64,000 nt of DNA from Omphiscola glabra (taxonomy: Eukaryota; Mollusca; Gastropoda; Lymnaeidae). The position numbers were made by a program, and so were the translations under genes. Shown here in pieces: positions 46,266 through 56,909 of the stretch; position 1 is the stretch's first letter; every line of letters starts with the position of its first letter. The stretch is from NCBI GenBank assembly GCA_964017045.1, contig OZ024801.1, forward strand, positions 33,839,257 to 33,903,256, given 5' to 3'. The notes under the pieces were generated by a model. The model did no database searches. It saw nothing but the letters and a program-made list of their open reading frames with translations, and was not told the DNA's origin.

Positions 46266-47335
46266 TTCCCATCAAAGAACTTCTGTAATGAAATTATTTC
46301 AAAACCACAAACTTACCGGACATCGGGTAGGGGGGGGGGGGGGGAGGGGCGTCCGTGAATGTAGAGAGGATTTCAAGACATTTAAATAGCAGAGTTACGC
46401 CACTAGTGTGGTAATACTGAGAAGACAAACAGTGAAGAGCTCTACGCCTTGTCATAGATTGGAATCGCGTAAAGCCACTTCATGACTTACAGAATTGTAA
46501 TGTTTAATTTATAAGGTAAGTTGAATAATGTTGTTACATCATGTTAAGATGTTACTGTGAAAATGGATTCTTATTTATTATGGCGTCAAAGGTATAAGAA
46601 CAATGTTTAAAGAAGAAGAAAAATGCTTTTTATTTTTATACGAAAGCGCTTGCAACGACAGAGGCAGTTCACCGTAACTAGGGGCGCCAACACAACCTGG
46701 CGCCAACAGTGCTTCATTGCATGAGACCGCACGGGGTGACCAAACTAAAATATCCATCAAATGTTTGACTAATGCATGAGAAAAAATCAATGCTTGAAAC
46801 ACCACAAACCAACAAACAACATTGCAATAATGTGCAGCACAATACAGTGGTTAACTTTTGAATAGGTCGCGTGCTTAAATCTCAGCGGTTAAAATTCGAA
46901 AATGTCGCCCCCCCCCCACCCACCTTCCAATAATTCTCTTAGCGTCGGGGGGGGGGGGAGGGGGGGAGCTGTAGCCGCATTTTTTGGAAATACGATTATC
47001 TAAAGTTAATGTATGCAATGTCGAAAAATTTTGTCGTTGAAATGATATATTTTCTTAATTTGTTGCAGCATCCAAGCGTGTATACAATTTGTGCCCCCCC
47101 CCCCCCTTTTCCCCACCACCGAAAACATAATCCCCCCCCTCCCCCCGCTTCCAATCATGTAAATTGTGGATGTGACAATTGCAACAATTCTTGTAATCTC
47201 CAGCAGCTGAAACAAAGAGAGGCATGAAATCTTGCCTGGCCTCTGAGCACGGCACGAGATGAAACAGGATATGGAATTAATCCCAGACTCGGTTTTCCAT
47301 TTTTTTTCCAAATCATTTTCGTTTTCTTCAATTTT

Positions 47336-47381
<46 letters not shown>

Positions 47382-47884
47382 TTTTTAACGCCATTGAGGC
47401 AACCATGGGGTGGGCACGGTGTCTATTTGTACACTAAAAAACTAATTCTTTTTATTTTAGTCTTAATTCTAGATTTAGATCTTAAATATTTATTTGGGTT
47501 TTGATTTCATTACGTAGCTACTGCAAAACCAAACAGATGTGAGTTCAGGATGAAAGGATGTGGCACGTGCAGTAGAGCGGCGAATCTCAGCGTGCTATCA
47601 TAGTCCGGACTTGGACTTGCTGAGGCCCTGAGCTATTCAAAGTCCAGAGGCGCCCATACCGTTTTTTATATGGCATCAGCATGTCAAGCTATAGCTTAAA
47701 ATATACAGCCGGCAGATTTAGAGGTCCGGCACCGGTCATAGGGCCCCCAGGGGGGCGAAAGTATATTTCTTGGGGGCTACGAAAGTAATACTGAATGGAT
47801 TAAGGAAATTATATATTGTATAAAGAATTTTTTTTTTTAAATATTATTATTAAAACGAAGAGGGTCACGGAGGGTAAATAAAAT
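46266..47884. other. unassigned sequence with poly-G/C/T tracts
   Basis: G15 near 46,330, C13 near 47,095 and a T~40 run at about 47,338-47,377. A GTAACTAGGGGCGCC-type motif at 46,675 resembles the ends of the CAGTGGCGTAGC MITEs, but no partner end was found. No gene. Confidence 0.4.
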
Positions 47885-47892
47885 GTTTAAAT
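47885..47892. repeat. left 8-bp TSD of the hAT element
   Basis: GTTTAAAT is repeated exactly at 50,218-50,225, immediately outside the two terminal inverted repeats. Confidence 0.96.
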
Positions 47893-47907
47893 CAGTGGTT
47901 CTTAACC
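47893..47907 (+). repeat. left terminal inverted repeat
   Basis: CAGTGGTTCTTAACC, exactly complementary to the right end. It differs from the SPIN-like end at a single base (CTT versus CTC at position 10-12). Confidence 0.96.
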
Positions 47908-48280
47908 GGTGCTCCTCGGAGCACTGGTGCTCCGCGAGGTAGTTGCAAGTGCTCCGCGAAATTATGAAACTCAGAATTTAATGTTCACTCACTTATTCTA
48001 TCTGATTGAGCTGAACAAATGCCTATAATAGGTAGTCCAAACGGGGAAAAATCGGCCTTTTTGCCTATTTTTACTGTTTTTTATAACAATTGAAAGCTTG
48101 GCTTTTAACCTAATTTTTGTTGTAAAATCAAATCGGTGTGTAAATTTCACTCGGAGCGCCGCCGTTGAGAACAACACTACCCACAATTGAATTTGACTAA
48201 CACTAACATGGCAGCGTAAAGCTTGCTCGCCCGTCGAAAGTAGGTCAGTGAAGCTTTAATCGGAGCTGTCAAATGTTCAA

Positions 48281-48537
48281 GTAAGTAGTAAAATAAACAT
48301 CTTCTTTTAAATATATGAAGATATTTGATGAATAATTAAAAGTTGAAATTCTAAAAATAAACCCCAAAAATCAAAAAAATATTTATATAAGTAAAAGAAA
48401 AAGTTAAAAATTTTAATTATTTACGGGTGAAGACCTAGGCCTACATACCTATTGGGATGGATTTCGGTCGTTAAGTTCGGATCATAATAATGTTTAAAAA
48501 GTACTATTAATTCCCAATTCATTTTTGGTTTTTACAG
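48281..48537 (+). other. probable 5' UTR intron of the transposase gene
   Basis: Donor GTAAGT follows AAATGTTCAA at 48,280/48,281. The acceptor is a T-rich stretch ending TTTTTACAG at 48,537, 12 bp before the transposase ATG at 48,550. A 257-bp AT-rich leader intron is plausible, and the sequence signals at both ends are strong. Confidence 0.65.
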
Positions 48538-48549
48538 TAATACCCCATA

Positions 48550-49972
48550 ATGGACAAATTTCTTATCAAACGAAAAGCGAATGATTCGGAAGAACAAAAT
48601 ACTAAAAATGGACCGAGTACAAGTGGAAGCGGTAGTAATGCTCTTGCTGCACATATTGTGTCTGATACAAACGGTAGAATTAAAAGAAGAAAAATTAATC
48701 GACAGTATGCTGAAGAATATTTAAGTTTTGGATTTACATACATTTGTGAGGAAGAATATCACATTCCACAATGTATTGTATGTGGAGAAAAATTATCCAA
48801 CAGCGCGGTGGTTCCTACCAAGTTGAAACGTCACTTTTCTACAAATGACGCCAACCTTGCTACACAAACTTAAGATTATTTCAAACGATTGTTAGATGCA
48901 AGCTAAACAAGTAAAATATTTAGAAAAAACTGAACATTTCCGATTTCAGTTAAAACCACATACTATAGCAGAGTCTTTAATTATACCTGCATGTTGTGAA
49001 ATGGTTAAAATTATGTTTGGCGATGAAGCAACAAAGGAAATAATGAAAATTCCTCGTTCAAATGATGCAATAAAAAATAGAATTAAAAATATGTCGGATG
49101 ATATCGAGAAAACAGTTGCCGATAAGCTTTTCAAACGGCATTTTGCTCTGCAAATTGACCAGTCCACTGACATAAGTGGAAAAGCTCATATACTAGGGTT
49201 CGTTCGTTTCATTCATGAAAACGAAATAGTGAATCAATTTCTATGCTGTCTTGAGCTTACCGAACGTTCGACAGGACAAGATGTCTTTGATTCTATTTCT
49301 TCCTATTTCGAACAATTCAAAATATCATGGGAGTTGTGTGTGGGAATTTGTACGTACGGTGCTCCATCAATGGTAGGCTCATTAAAAGGGTTTGTGACTC
49401 TCGCCAAGAAAAGAAACGCCAATATTATATCTACTCACTGTTTTTTGCACAGAGAATCTCTGGTGTCCAAAACATTACCAGTAGCATTAAAACCTGTGCT
49501 AGACAAAGTTGTAAATATGGTAAACTTCATAAAATCGAGACCTTTGAAAATACGCGTCTTTAAAAATCTTTGCATCTCTATGGAAGCCAAGTACGAATCT
49601 TTGCTTTTGCATTCTGAAGTGAGATGGTTATCCAGAGGAAAAGTGTTACGTCGTTTCTTAGAACTGAATGATGACCTTTTTCCAAAATGAAAATATGGAT
49701 GATTTTGTGGAATATCTTCAAAATGACATTTGGTGTGCTAAATTGGCATATTTAGCTGATATTTTTGATTATTTAAATTGTGTTAATACCAGCCTTCAAG
49801 GAAGTAAAGAAAATTTTTTAACATCGACCGACAAATTGACAGCCTTTCGGAAAAAAGTTATTTTTTGGAAAAATCGTTTACTAATTTGGATGCAGAATTG
49901 AGGGTAGCTATTTCTAAAATTAGGCCTCATATCACTGAAATTTGTAAAAACAGTCAAGCTCAGGTTTCACAT
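48550..49972 (+). pseudogene. hAT transposase (BED-finger / ZBED5-like), inactivated
   Basis: Three consecutive frames make up one protein. The first (48,550-48,873, 107 codons) has a Lys-rich start and a BED-type finger with CIVCGEKL and LKRHF. The second zinc histidine of the usual H-x-H pair is not evident. It ends in a TAA where related proteins continue with DYFKRLL, which is still readable in frame. A frameshift then leads into 48,896-49,690 (264 codons). That frame has the first catalytic Asp in LQIDQSTD (residue 88 of this segment), CTYGAPSM where a conserved Asp is expected (Tyr at 49,355-49,357), HCFLHRESL and HSEVRWLSRGKVL. A shift in a T run near 49,680 leads to 49,668-49,901 (CAKLAYLADIF, SLQGSKENFLT). 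The C-terminal hAT dimerisation domain and its catalytic Glu are absent, and total length falls well short of family members. Confidence 0.93.
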
Positions 49973-50100
49973 TAAATCTTTTTATTTTTCTGAATTAAAT
50001 TTTGCTCAATGTTATTTTTTTACTTATTAAATTTATGTTTATTAAAAATTTGTTTATCATGTTATAATTTTAAACTCTTATGTTATAATGTTTTATTTTC

Positions 50101-50106
50101 AATAAA
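50101..50106 (+). promoter_or_regulatory. AATAAA polyadenylation signal of the hAT element
   Basis: AATAAA lies downstream of the last transposase frame and about 100 bp inside the right terminal repeat, where the transcript would be expected to end. Confidence 0.5.
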
Positions 50107-50202
50107 AGTCGTACGTATGTGTATTTGTTTTTTTTTTTTACTCCTTGATTTTGGTGCTCCCCAAATTTTTGTCATGATCAAAAGTGCTCCCCGACTTCAA
50201 AA

Positions 50203-50217
50203 GGTTAAGAACCACTG
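50203..50217 (-). repeat. right terminal inverted repeat of the hAT element
   Basis: GGTTAAGAACCACTG, the exact reverse complement of the left terminus. GTTTAAAT follows directly. Confidence 0.96.
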
Positions 50218-50225
50218 GTTTAAAT

Positions 50226-51002
50226 GGTCAACGAGAAACAGGTTGAGAAATACTGCCACAGAGCATAAACCAAAATGTCGAAAAGGAAATAGACAAACAT
50301 TTTTTTTTTTTTTTTTTTTTTTTGATCACCACCCTTCCAACCCCACCCGAAAATGAACTCACCCATCGTTTAATCCCACGTAACTTTTGAACTGACAATG
50401 TCTCGTAGTTAATCTTTTTAAAAAAATTGACCCCTAGAATGTGTTTCTCGTGTTACTGTTCAAATTTGCCCTTTATATTTCCATCTCATTGAGGATCCCT
50501 TTGAGTTAAGGCACCCGAGCCGTCCACAGTTAGATATGCAAACTCAGAAATACTCGGGACGTGTGCCAGAGAGGGAGGCAAGGTAAAAAAAAACAACCAA
50601 AAAAACAATTTCAAAACTAGGTCAGGCTGTGAAAAGTAATGTTTCAAAGGCGACCCTTCTAAATGACTGGACAAACACGCGATGGCGTGACGACTATCGG
50701 AGTCGTGGGATTCAGCAGGGCTCCGGCTCAGGGCTTCAGAAGATGAGTTCCCATCGAAGGCATGTCCCTTTCGTCAGAAACGTGTAGAGGCTAAATGAGT
50801 TAATTTCGTGATTTTATGGGACATTTTTTTTTAAAATTATATATTTTTTTTAAAGCGTAACTCACACACCGGCTTCACCACCCCACCGACTGTCCCCCCC
50901 CCACCCCCTTTTTTTAAACCCTAATTCGTCGAAGTCCGAATGCCATCACTCCGGTACGAAACCTTCTAAACGTTATGCTATGAAGTATGGCTGCGACTAT
51001 TC
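50226..51002. other. unassigned sequence
   Basis: A T-run lies near 50,299-50,323. No gene or element is recognised. Confidence 0.4.
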
Positions 51003-51180
51003 GTATCCGGGTACCAGAAGTGAGAGGTTGGGATTAAAAAACTATTTAAAATATTATTGTCGGGTTTGTAAGACAAAATGAGGTATGAAATGAAAGATAA
51101 TTGAATGGACTTTGTGTTTGTAAACTTAATTCTTTAGTTAAACTAAAATAAACCTAAAAAATGTCTAATGGGACTCAGGT
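51003..51180 (+). repeat. dispersed repeat, copy 1 of 2 (partner 59,693)
   Basis: It shares GGGTACCAGAARTGAGAGGT, TGGGATT, AAAATA..ATTGT.GGGTTTGT and GACAAA.TGAGGTAT, then ATTGAATGGACT with the copy at 59,693-59,868. A further CGTATCCGGGT motif brackets this copy (about 51,001 and 51,200). Family unknown. Confidence 0.75.
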
Positions 51181-51234
51181 GCGAATGGCGGCGCTACGTA
51201 TCCGGGTCCATTTTGACTAATGCTATTCGGATGT

Positions 51235-51500
51235 CATTTGTGATGTTGTTATTTTTGTGATGTTGTGATGTTTATAATGTTGTTATGTTTGTGGTGTTAT
51301 GTTTGTGATGTTATGTTTGTGATGTTTTTATGTTTGTGATGTTGTCATGGTGAGGTGGCGTTATATTGTGCCAATGATTTTGTGATGTTGTGATGTTGTT
51401 ACTTTGTCCCATGATGTGGTTATGTTGTGATGTTGCGATGTTATTATGCTGTGCTATGATGTTTGTTATACTGTGCCATGATGTTGTTAAGTTGCGATTG
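51235..51500. repeat. degenerate GTGATGTT / TTATGTTTGTGATG array
   Basis: About 25 irregular copies of GTGATGTT with TTATGTTT spacers. It gives Met/Leu/Cys frames that are artefacts. Confidence 0.88.
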
Positions 51501-51887
51501 TGCCTTTCTTCGGGACAGCCATTATACGTGCACATCGTAAATAAATTAAAACTAACGTATGAAAAAAAAAAAAAGGGCTTTGAATTATCAAGGGACGCTG
51601 CTTCTCCTAGTGAGCGATTCAACTGCAGCAATCACGTCAACGGATCTGTATCTCTCATTTGGTCTGTCATCTGTAAGAACTGCTCGCAACACACAAGTGG
51701 CAGCATATCTAACAATGGCGGACACACCCTCCTCGTGTAACACGCCGCCACACACACGCCCGCTCCAACCCATTAGACAATATTTTATTTAAATAATTCG
51801 GTAAAGTTGTTGTTGTTGCTCTCAGTAAAGCTATTTCATCTCTTTCATCTCTTAGATCAACGAATTATCCCTTAGAACGGTTTAGGT

Positions 51888-52024
51888 CAGTGATTCTCAT
51901 CCTTCCTAATGCCGCGACCCTTACATAGTTCCTCGTATTTTGGCGACGCCCAACCACAAAATTGTTTTAGTTGCTACTTCATAACTGTGGAGTATATGTG
52001 TTTTCCGATGGTTGAGAACCGCTG
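51888..52024. mobile_element. SPIN-like element, copy 3, internally deleted
   Basis: 137 bp. It starts CAGTGATTCTCATCCTTCC and ends GATGGTTGAGAACCGCTG. The GGCGACCCCTGGG..TCGACCCCC part found in the other copies is missing, a deletion of about 60 bp next to the right end. Perfect duplication GTTTAGGT at 51,880-51,887 and 52,025-52,032. Retention of both ends implies the deleted form was itself mobilised, or that deletion followed insertion. Confidence 0.88.
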
Positions 52025-52376
52025 GTTTAGGTTTAAGTAAAAATTAAGATCTGTTATATATCAGTTAAAAATAAACTTGAGCGGTTGCGCTCTAAAAATA
52101 AGAAAGAGTAGCTTTTTAATACACCAGTCGCGCTGAGATGCACCCTTGGGGGTTCAGGTGTCGTTGAACAGAGGTGTAACGTTGTGTGTGATGTTTGAGG
52201 GACATGCCCCATCGTCGGCCGGTGAGAAGAGATGGGGGACAAACAGAGGCGGGGGGGGGGGGGGGGCTGGCGTGAAGAACTCAGGCGACTGGTTTCAAAT
52301 GGCGGGTTGAAATTTTAAGCAGAGCTTAGCGTGAAGTCGTCATGTTCGAAACGTTTACACACGGTAGGATTAGTGG

Positions 52377-53285
52377 GGCAGTGATAAGGTGACTTTGTGA
52401 TACAGTCAGTGGCGGATCTAAGGGGGGCAGTGATAGGGTGACTTTATTATGCGGTCAGTGGCGTATCTAAGGGGGGCAGTGATAGGGTGACCTTTTTTAT
52501 ACAGTCAGTGGCGGATCTAGGGGGGCAATGATAGGGTGACCTTGTGCTACAGTCAGTGGCGGATCTAGTAGGGGGTAGTGATAGGGCGACTCGATGGGGG
52601 CAGTGATAGGGTGACCTTGTGATAGTCAGTTTCGGATCGAAGGTGTAGTGATATGATGACTTTATGATAGGTTAAGTGCTCTTCCAAAGTTATATATATT
52701 TCTGTTAAAGTTTTTAATTTATAGGTTATAATTTAAAATGCATAGAAATAATAAAAAGAGCATTTTTGTTTTTAAAAGGCTAGCTAGGTAAGTTTTTATT
52801 TACATACATTACAAATTAACAAGTGCAAAACAAATATTAAATTAAATATTTCTTAAACAATCTTTAACTGTATCCACAAAATTTAAATAAGTTGTTTCCC
52901 CTGAAAAATTGAATTTGAAATAAAATTATTTATTAGTCTATCTCATTTGTATTATTATTATTATTATTATTTTTTGCACGCAGAATCATGACAGCTATGT
53001 AAGAATGGATAAAATCTCTTGCTTGTAGCATTTTATTTTACTTCTCTTCTAAGATCAAAATTATAAAAACACATTAAAATAATTTTATTGAGTTAATAAG
53101 ATGTGGTGACTTTGTGATACAGTCAGCGGCGTACCGAGTTGAGAGGCAGTGATAGGGTGACTTTGTGATATAGTTAGGGTCAGATCTAGATGGGGGTATT
53201 GATGGGGGTCACTGTGATACAGTCAGCGACGGATCTAGAAGGTGTAGTGACAGGGTGACTTTCTGATATAGTCAGCAGGGGTTGG
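52377..53285. repeat. GTGATAGGGTGACTTTGTGA array, interrupted
   Basis: Irregular ~50-57-bp units contain CAGTGATAGGGTGACYTTGT, GATACAGTCAGTGGCGGATC and TAAGGGGGG. About six units lie left of a 440-bp dispersed repeat (52,670-53,109) and about three lie right of it. The insertion splits a pre-existing array. Confidence 0.9.
52670..53109 (+). repeat. dispersed repeat family R600, copy A (5'-truncated)
   Basis: It aligns with 54,865-55,480 and 56,910-57,523. Shared landmarks are GTGCTCTTCCAAA, TTAATTTATA..TTAAAATGCATA, TTTTAAAAGGC, TTAAACAATCT.TAGCTGTA, GTTGTTTCCCCTGAA, GCAGAATCATGACA and AAGAATGGATAAA, ending AGTTAATAAGATGTGGTG. The common 3' end with a variable 5' end is a retroposon-like pattern. 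It lies inside the GTGATAGGG array. Confidence 0.9.
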
Positions 53286-53295
53286 TCAGTGCCAT

Positions 53296-53489
53296 CTGGT
53301 AATGTTAGTGATATTGTTACATAGAGAGTATAATGTTAGTGATATTGTTACAAAGAGAGTATAATGTTAGTGACATTGTTACGTAGAGAGTATAATGTTA
53401 GTGACATTGGTACATAGAGAGTATAATGTTAGTGACATTGTTACATAGAGAGTATAATGTTAGTGACATTGTTACATAGAGAGTGTATT
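53296..53489. repeat. 31-bp minisatellite, about 6 units
   Basis: Units contain TGTTAGTGAYATTGTTACAT then AGAGAGTATAA. Confidence 0.95.
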
Positions 53490-53699
53490 TTTAATTTTTT
53501 TTATTTCTCCATGAACAGTTTTGCATATGTCATAAGTCATTTGAAGAAGTTTTCTACTATCTTTATTCTTCCTCTTTGTAATTCAATTTAAACATTGTAA
53601 TGTCCTATTTTTTAAAAATTCAAGAAATTTTTAATGTTTGCAAAATATTTTTTTAAAAACCTTGGAAAACACTGACAAATGTATTAAAAATGGATTTTT

Positions 53700-53930
53700 T
53701 CTTTAAACAGTGGTGATGCACGTATGTTGCTTGTGCCTGCGAGGGGAATGAAGGACTTTGAATGGGCGTGCTCGTGTGTAGTTTTTGTGGTGTTGCGTTT
53801 TGTGTTTAGGTGTTGTATAAGGTATAGATTGTTTCATTTCTCTTTTTGGTACGGTTTGACTTTGTACCGCGCCTCGAGCCTTTGAGGATGAAGCGTGATC
53901 TTCAAATAAACTTTATTATTATTATTATCT
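53700..53930 (+). mobile_element. 3' end of a retroposon (SINE- or LINE-like)
   Basis: A GT-rich region ends with TACCGCGCCTCGAGCCTTTG, AGGATGAAGCGTGATCTTC and AAATAAACTTTATTATTATT. The (ATT)n tail and the hairpin CGCCTCGAGCCTTTGAGG are what I recall of 3' tails of non-LTR retroposons in molluscs. The start of the element is uncertain and no reverse transcriptase is present. Confidence 0.5.
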
Positions 53931-53989
53931 AAATACCACATTGTTGTTCCGCCACTGATTTTAAACTCGGAATTCTTTTTTAGTACTAT

Positions 53990-54150
53990 TACGGACTGCT
54001 ATTAATGGAGAATTGTATCTCTTAGTTTAGACTATTGGCTCGTTTCAAAACAGTCCATAATAAAGGACGATACCAAAGTTTAATAACAAATAACAATTAG
54101 AACGATACACAAAGTCGGGGCTAAGTATAATTAATAAATAAAGAACAAAA
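53990..54150 (+). repeat. dispersed repeat, copy 2 of 2 (partner 4,956)
   Basis: It shares GGCTCGTT..AAACRGT, AAGGACGATACCAAAG and GGGGCTAAGTATAATTAATA with 4,956-5,140. The 3' end runs into poly-C (54,156-54,187). Confidence 0.6.
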
Positions 54151-54187
54151 AAATGATTGCCCCCCCCCCCGCCCACCCCCCCCCCTT

Positions 54188-54864
54188 TTTTTTACCCCCC
54201 AGCCCCGGGGCGAATCTATAGGCTTCGAAACATAAGACAGCCATTGTGATTAGACTATCAGGCTTATTAATTGGCCTCACATTATAGACCTAAATCTATT
54301 GGTGGACTTTTGTGATTTTGACTTATGCAGGATTTGTTGAATGTACACCAGTGTTTCTTGAACCTATCGGAACCAGGGGCAGAACACGCAAATGACGTCA
54401 GGGTGCTATCTCTCCCAGTTAACCGAATGGTTTTCATGCCTAATTATTGTGTGTACATTAGTGCTTCGCGTTCTGTGTTGTTTATGTTTGTCTACTTCAA
54501 AAAACAAAGTGGTTTGTTGTTTGTTTTGTTTTGGTTTTTTGCAATGTTATGATCTGTTGTACATTGCTTCGACTACGTCTAATGTGTGAGCTGTTTGGTC
54601 CCCATGATTGTTTTTGTTCAGTTTACTGAGCATATGACTTTTGTATAGGTCTCACCGTTTTGTGTTTCTGCTTTGTTAGTTTAACGTGAGCTTACAGAGC
54701 ATTGGATGGGTGTTACCGCGATGGTGTCTTTTATTTATATATAATATTTATATATGGTAGGGTTATAATGAGAGTATGTGTTATTATAGTATAGGTTTAC
54801 ATTTCATTAATTTAATTAGCACAGTGATATCAAGTATTGGGGGGGGGGAGTGGGCGTGGTTAAA
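54188..54864. other. unassigned sequence
   Basis: T/G-rich stretch with short frames lacking recognisable features. Confidence 0.4.
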
Positions 54865-55480
54865 TTTGTGACCCTTAGTTTGGGTTCGAATGGAGGTGAA
54901 CTACCGCTTTTCGTAAGTGGAAGGCACACCATATGCATAAATTGTTATCACTTATGTTTGATATGCTCTTCCAAAGGTATATATATTTTTGTTAAAGCTA
55001 TTAATTTATAATTTATAATTTAAAATGCATATGAGATAATAAAAAATAGCATTTATGGTTTTAAAAGGCCAGCTAAGTACGTTTTTATTTAAATTTATAA
55101 AAAGTTTACAAATGGAGAACAAATATTATATTTAATATTTTTTAAACAATCTCTAGCTGTACCCTTAAAAAAGATTTACACAAATTAAATCAGTTGTTTC
55201 CCCTGAACAAAAAATATAATGTTTTTTTTTCACCGAGAATTTAAAATGTAAAAAGTAATTTAAAAATTGAATTTGAAATAAAATTATTTATTAGTCTATC
55301 TGATTTATTATTATTATTTAAAAAAAAAATAATTTGCAAGCAGAATCATGACAAGTATGTAAGAATGGATAAAGTCTCTTGCATGTAGCATTTTTATTTT
55401 ACTTTTCTTCTAAGAACAAAATTATAAAGACACATTAAAAATAATTTTATGGAGTTAATCAGATGTGGTGCCAAAGTAAA
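54865..55480 (+). repeat. dispersed repeat family R600, copy B
   Basis: The longest form, about 615 bp, starts TTTGTGACCCTTAGTTTG and GGTTCGAATGGAGG, then the landmarks of copies A and C. It ends AGATGTGGTGCCAAAGTA. GGTTCGAATGG resembles a pol III B box, so a tRNA-related head is possible but no A box was recognised. It abuts the block duplicated at 60,502. Confidence 0.9.
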
Positions 55481-55624
55481 AATTAGGACCAACCAGAAGT
55501 TAACATCGCGCGCTTCCAATAGGCCTGAATCACTCCAGAAAAGTTGTGAATTTTTTTTTTACCCCAAAGATGGAATCTATTTCCGGAAATAACAAATTTT
55601 AAGTAAGGAATCGTCCGTCATGTA

Positions 55625-55905
55625 GCGTTGGAGCTGTGGACTTATTCGGATGGGAGCTGTGGACTTATTCGGATGGTAGCTGTGGACTTATTCGGATGGT
55701 ATGGTAGTTAGAGGGAGGGTTAGAGTTGGTGGTCTGGGAGGGTGGATATTGTAGACTTATTGAAATGGTATGGTAGTTAGAGGGAGAGTTTGGGATTGGT
55801 GTTGAGGTAGGGTTGGGTGGTGAGGGAGGGTGTGGATTGTGGATTTATTGGGATGGTATGGTAGTTAGAGGGAGGGTTAGGGATGGTGGTTTGGGGGGGT
55901 TGGAG
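55625..55905. repeat. GGTATGGTAGTTAGAGGGAG array, short copy
   Basis: About four irregular 68-90-bp units made of CTTATTCGGATGG, GGTAGTTAGAGGGAGGGTTA and GGTGGT.TGGGAGGGT. It corresponds to 60,660-61,010 in the paired block. Confidence 0.85.
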
Positions 55906-56156
55906 GGAAGAAGTAGCTGATGGGCGTAGCGAGGACCAGATTGCAAAAGAGGGGGTGGATCTCATGTCTGTGATGTGAACGAAATCTTATTTGGAATATT
56001 GAACATTATTTAATCTTTTTAATTATTATTTTTTATATTATTATTTATATTTATTTATTTATGGTTATTTGGGGGGGGGGGGGGGTGGTGGGGGGTGAAG
56101 GACAACGAACGTAGTCATAAATTTTTGGATTAGTAGCCAAACTCTGTGCAAAACAA

Positions 56157-56490
56157 ACGGCATGACTCCAAAACTCAACGGTATGACTCCAAAACTCAAT
56201 GGTATGACTCCAAAACTTAATGGTATGACATGACTCTAAAACTCAATGGTATGACTCCAAAACTCAACTTCATGACTTCAAAACTCAATTGCATGATTAC
56301 AAAACCAACGGCATGACTACAAAACTCAATGGCATGATTACAAAACCAACGGTATGATTCCAAAACTCAACGGTATGATTCCAAAACTCAACGGTATGAT
56401 TCCAAAACTCAACGGCATGACGCCAAATCTCAACGGCATGACGCCAAAATTCAACGGTATGATTCCAAAACTCAACGGGCACGACTCTAA
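56157..56490. repeat. 21-bp minisatellite, about 16 units (expanded only in this block copy)
   Basis: Units of GGYATGACTCCAAAACTCAAC. In the partner block at 61,260 there are only about three units. Confidence 0.93.
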
Positions 56491-56909
56491 ATCTTGATGA
56501 TGTTATTAATATGCTATGTCTCATCTTGATGATCTGATACAGAAATAAAACAGCTGTCCACATTTTAACATACCTTCTTTTTACGCTGCTCAATCTGGTT
56601 TCCGTCGAATTGAGATTTTTTTCCCGGAAAATTTCATGGTCAAATTATTCTTAAAATGAATTGGCGGCAATGACATTTTACAATTATGACATATTTTTAA
56701 TATGATGACATTCTAAGATGATTACATTTTACGATGATGACCTTCTACGATGATGGCATTCTACAATGATGACAGATTTTCAATGTTGGATACATTAAAT
56801 TTTGTTTTGCTTAATCGCTTCTCTCCAGCCTGAGTGAGTGCCGATAGTTCTTCACTTAGTGATTTTTATTGTTGGGACAGTGTTTTGGAGACCTTGCACT
56901 TGAATTAGG

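Larger units (their letters stand above)
47893..50217 (+). mobile_element. complete, defective hAT transposon (2,325 bp)
   Basis: Perfect 15-bp terminal inverted repeats CAGTGGTTCTTAACC lie at 47,893-47,907 and, inverted, at 50,203-50,217, with an 8-bp duplication GTTTAAAT. Subterminal GGTGCTCC / AGTGCTCC motifs occur at both ends, the kind of clustered sites hAT transposases bind (family knowledge). It holds one broken transposase gene in plus orientation with a likely 5' UTR intron and an AATAAA signal. It is autonomous in design but dead. Confidence 0.96.
55484..56830 (+). repeat. duplicated block, short copy (partner 60,502-63,447)
   Basis: The order of segments is the same in both copies. 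They are TAGGACCAACCAGAAGTTAAC; GGAATCTATTTC; a GGTAGTTAGAGGGAGGGTTA array; GATCTCATGTCTGTGATGTG; TTTATTTATTTATGGTTAT; GGTGAAGGACAACGAA; CATAAATTTTTGGATTAGTA; CATGACTCCAAAACTCAA; GATCTGATACA.A.ATAAAA; CAGCTGTCCACATTTTAACA; ATGTTGGA.ACATTAAATTT. It may be an unnamed transposable element or a segmental duplication. No terminal inverted repeats seen. Confidence 0.9.

Noticed and set aside
46320..46420. A further hAT MITE between GGGGGCGTCCGTG and TTACGCCACTAGTG
   Set aside because: Only one end resembles the CAGTGGCGTAGC family; no left end or duplication was found.
54865..54900. tRNA gene or tRNA-derived SINE head from GGTTCGAATGG
   Set aside because: Only a B-box-like match; no A box, acceptor stem or cloverleaf could be drawn.
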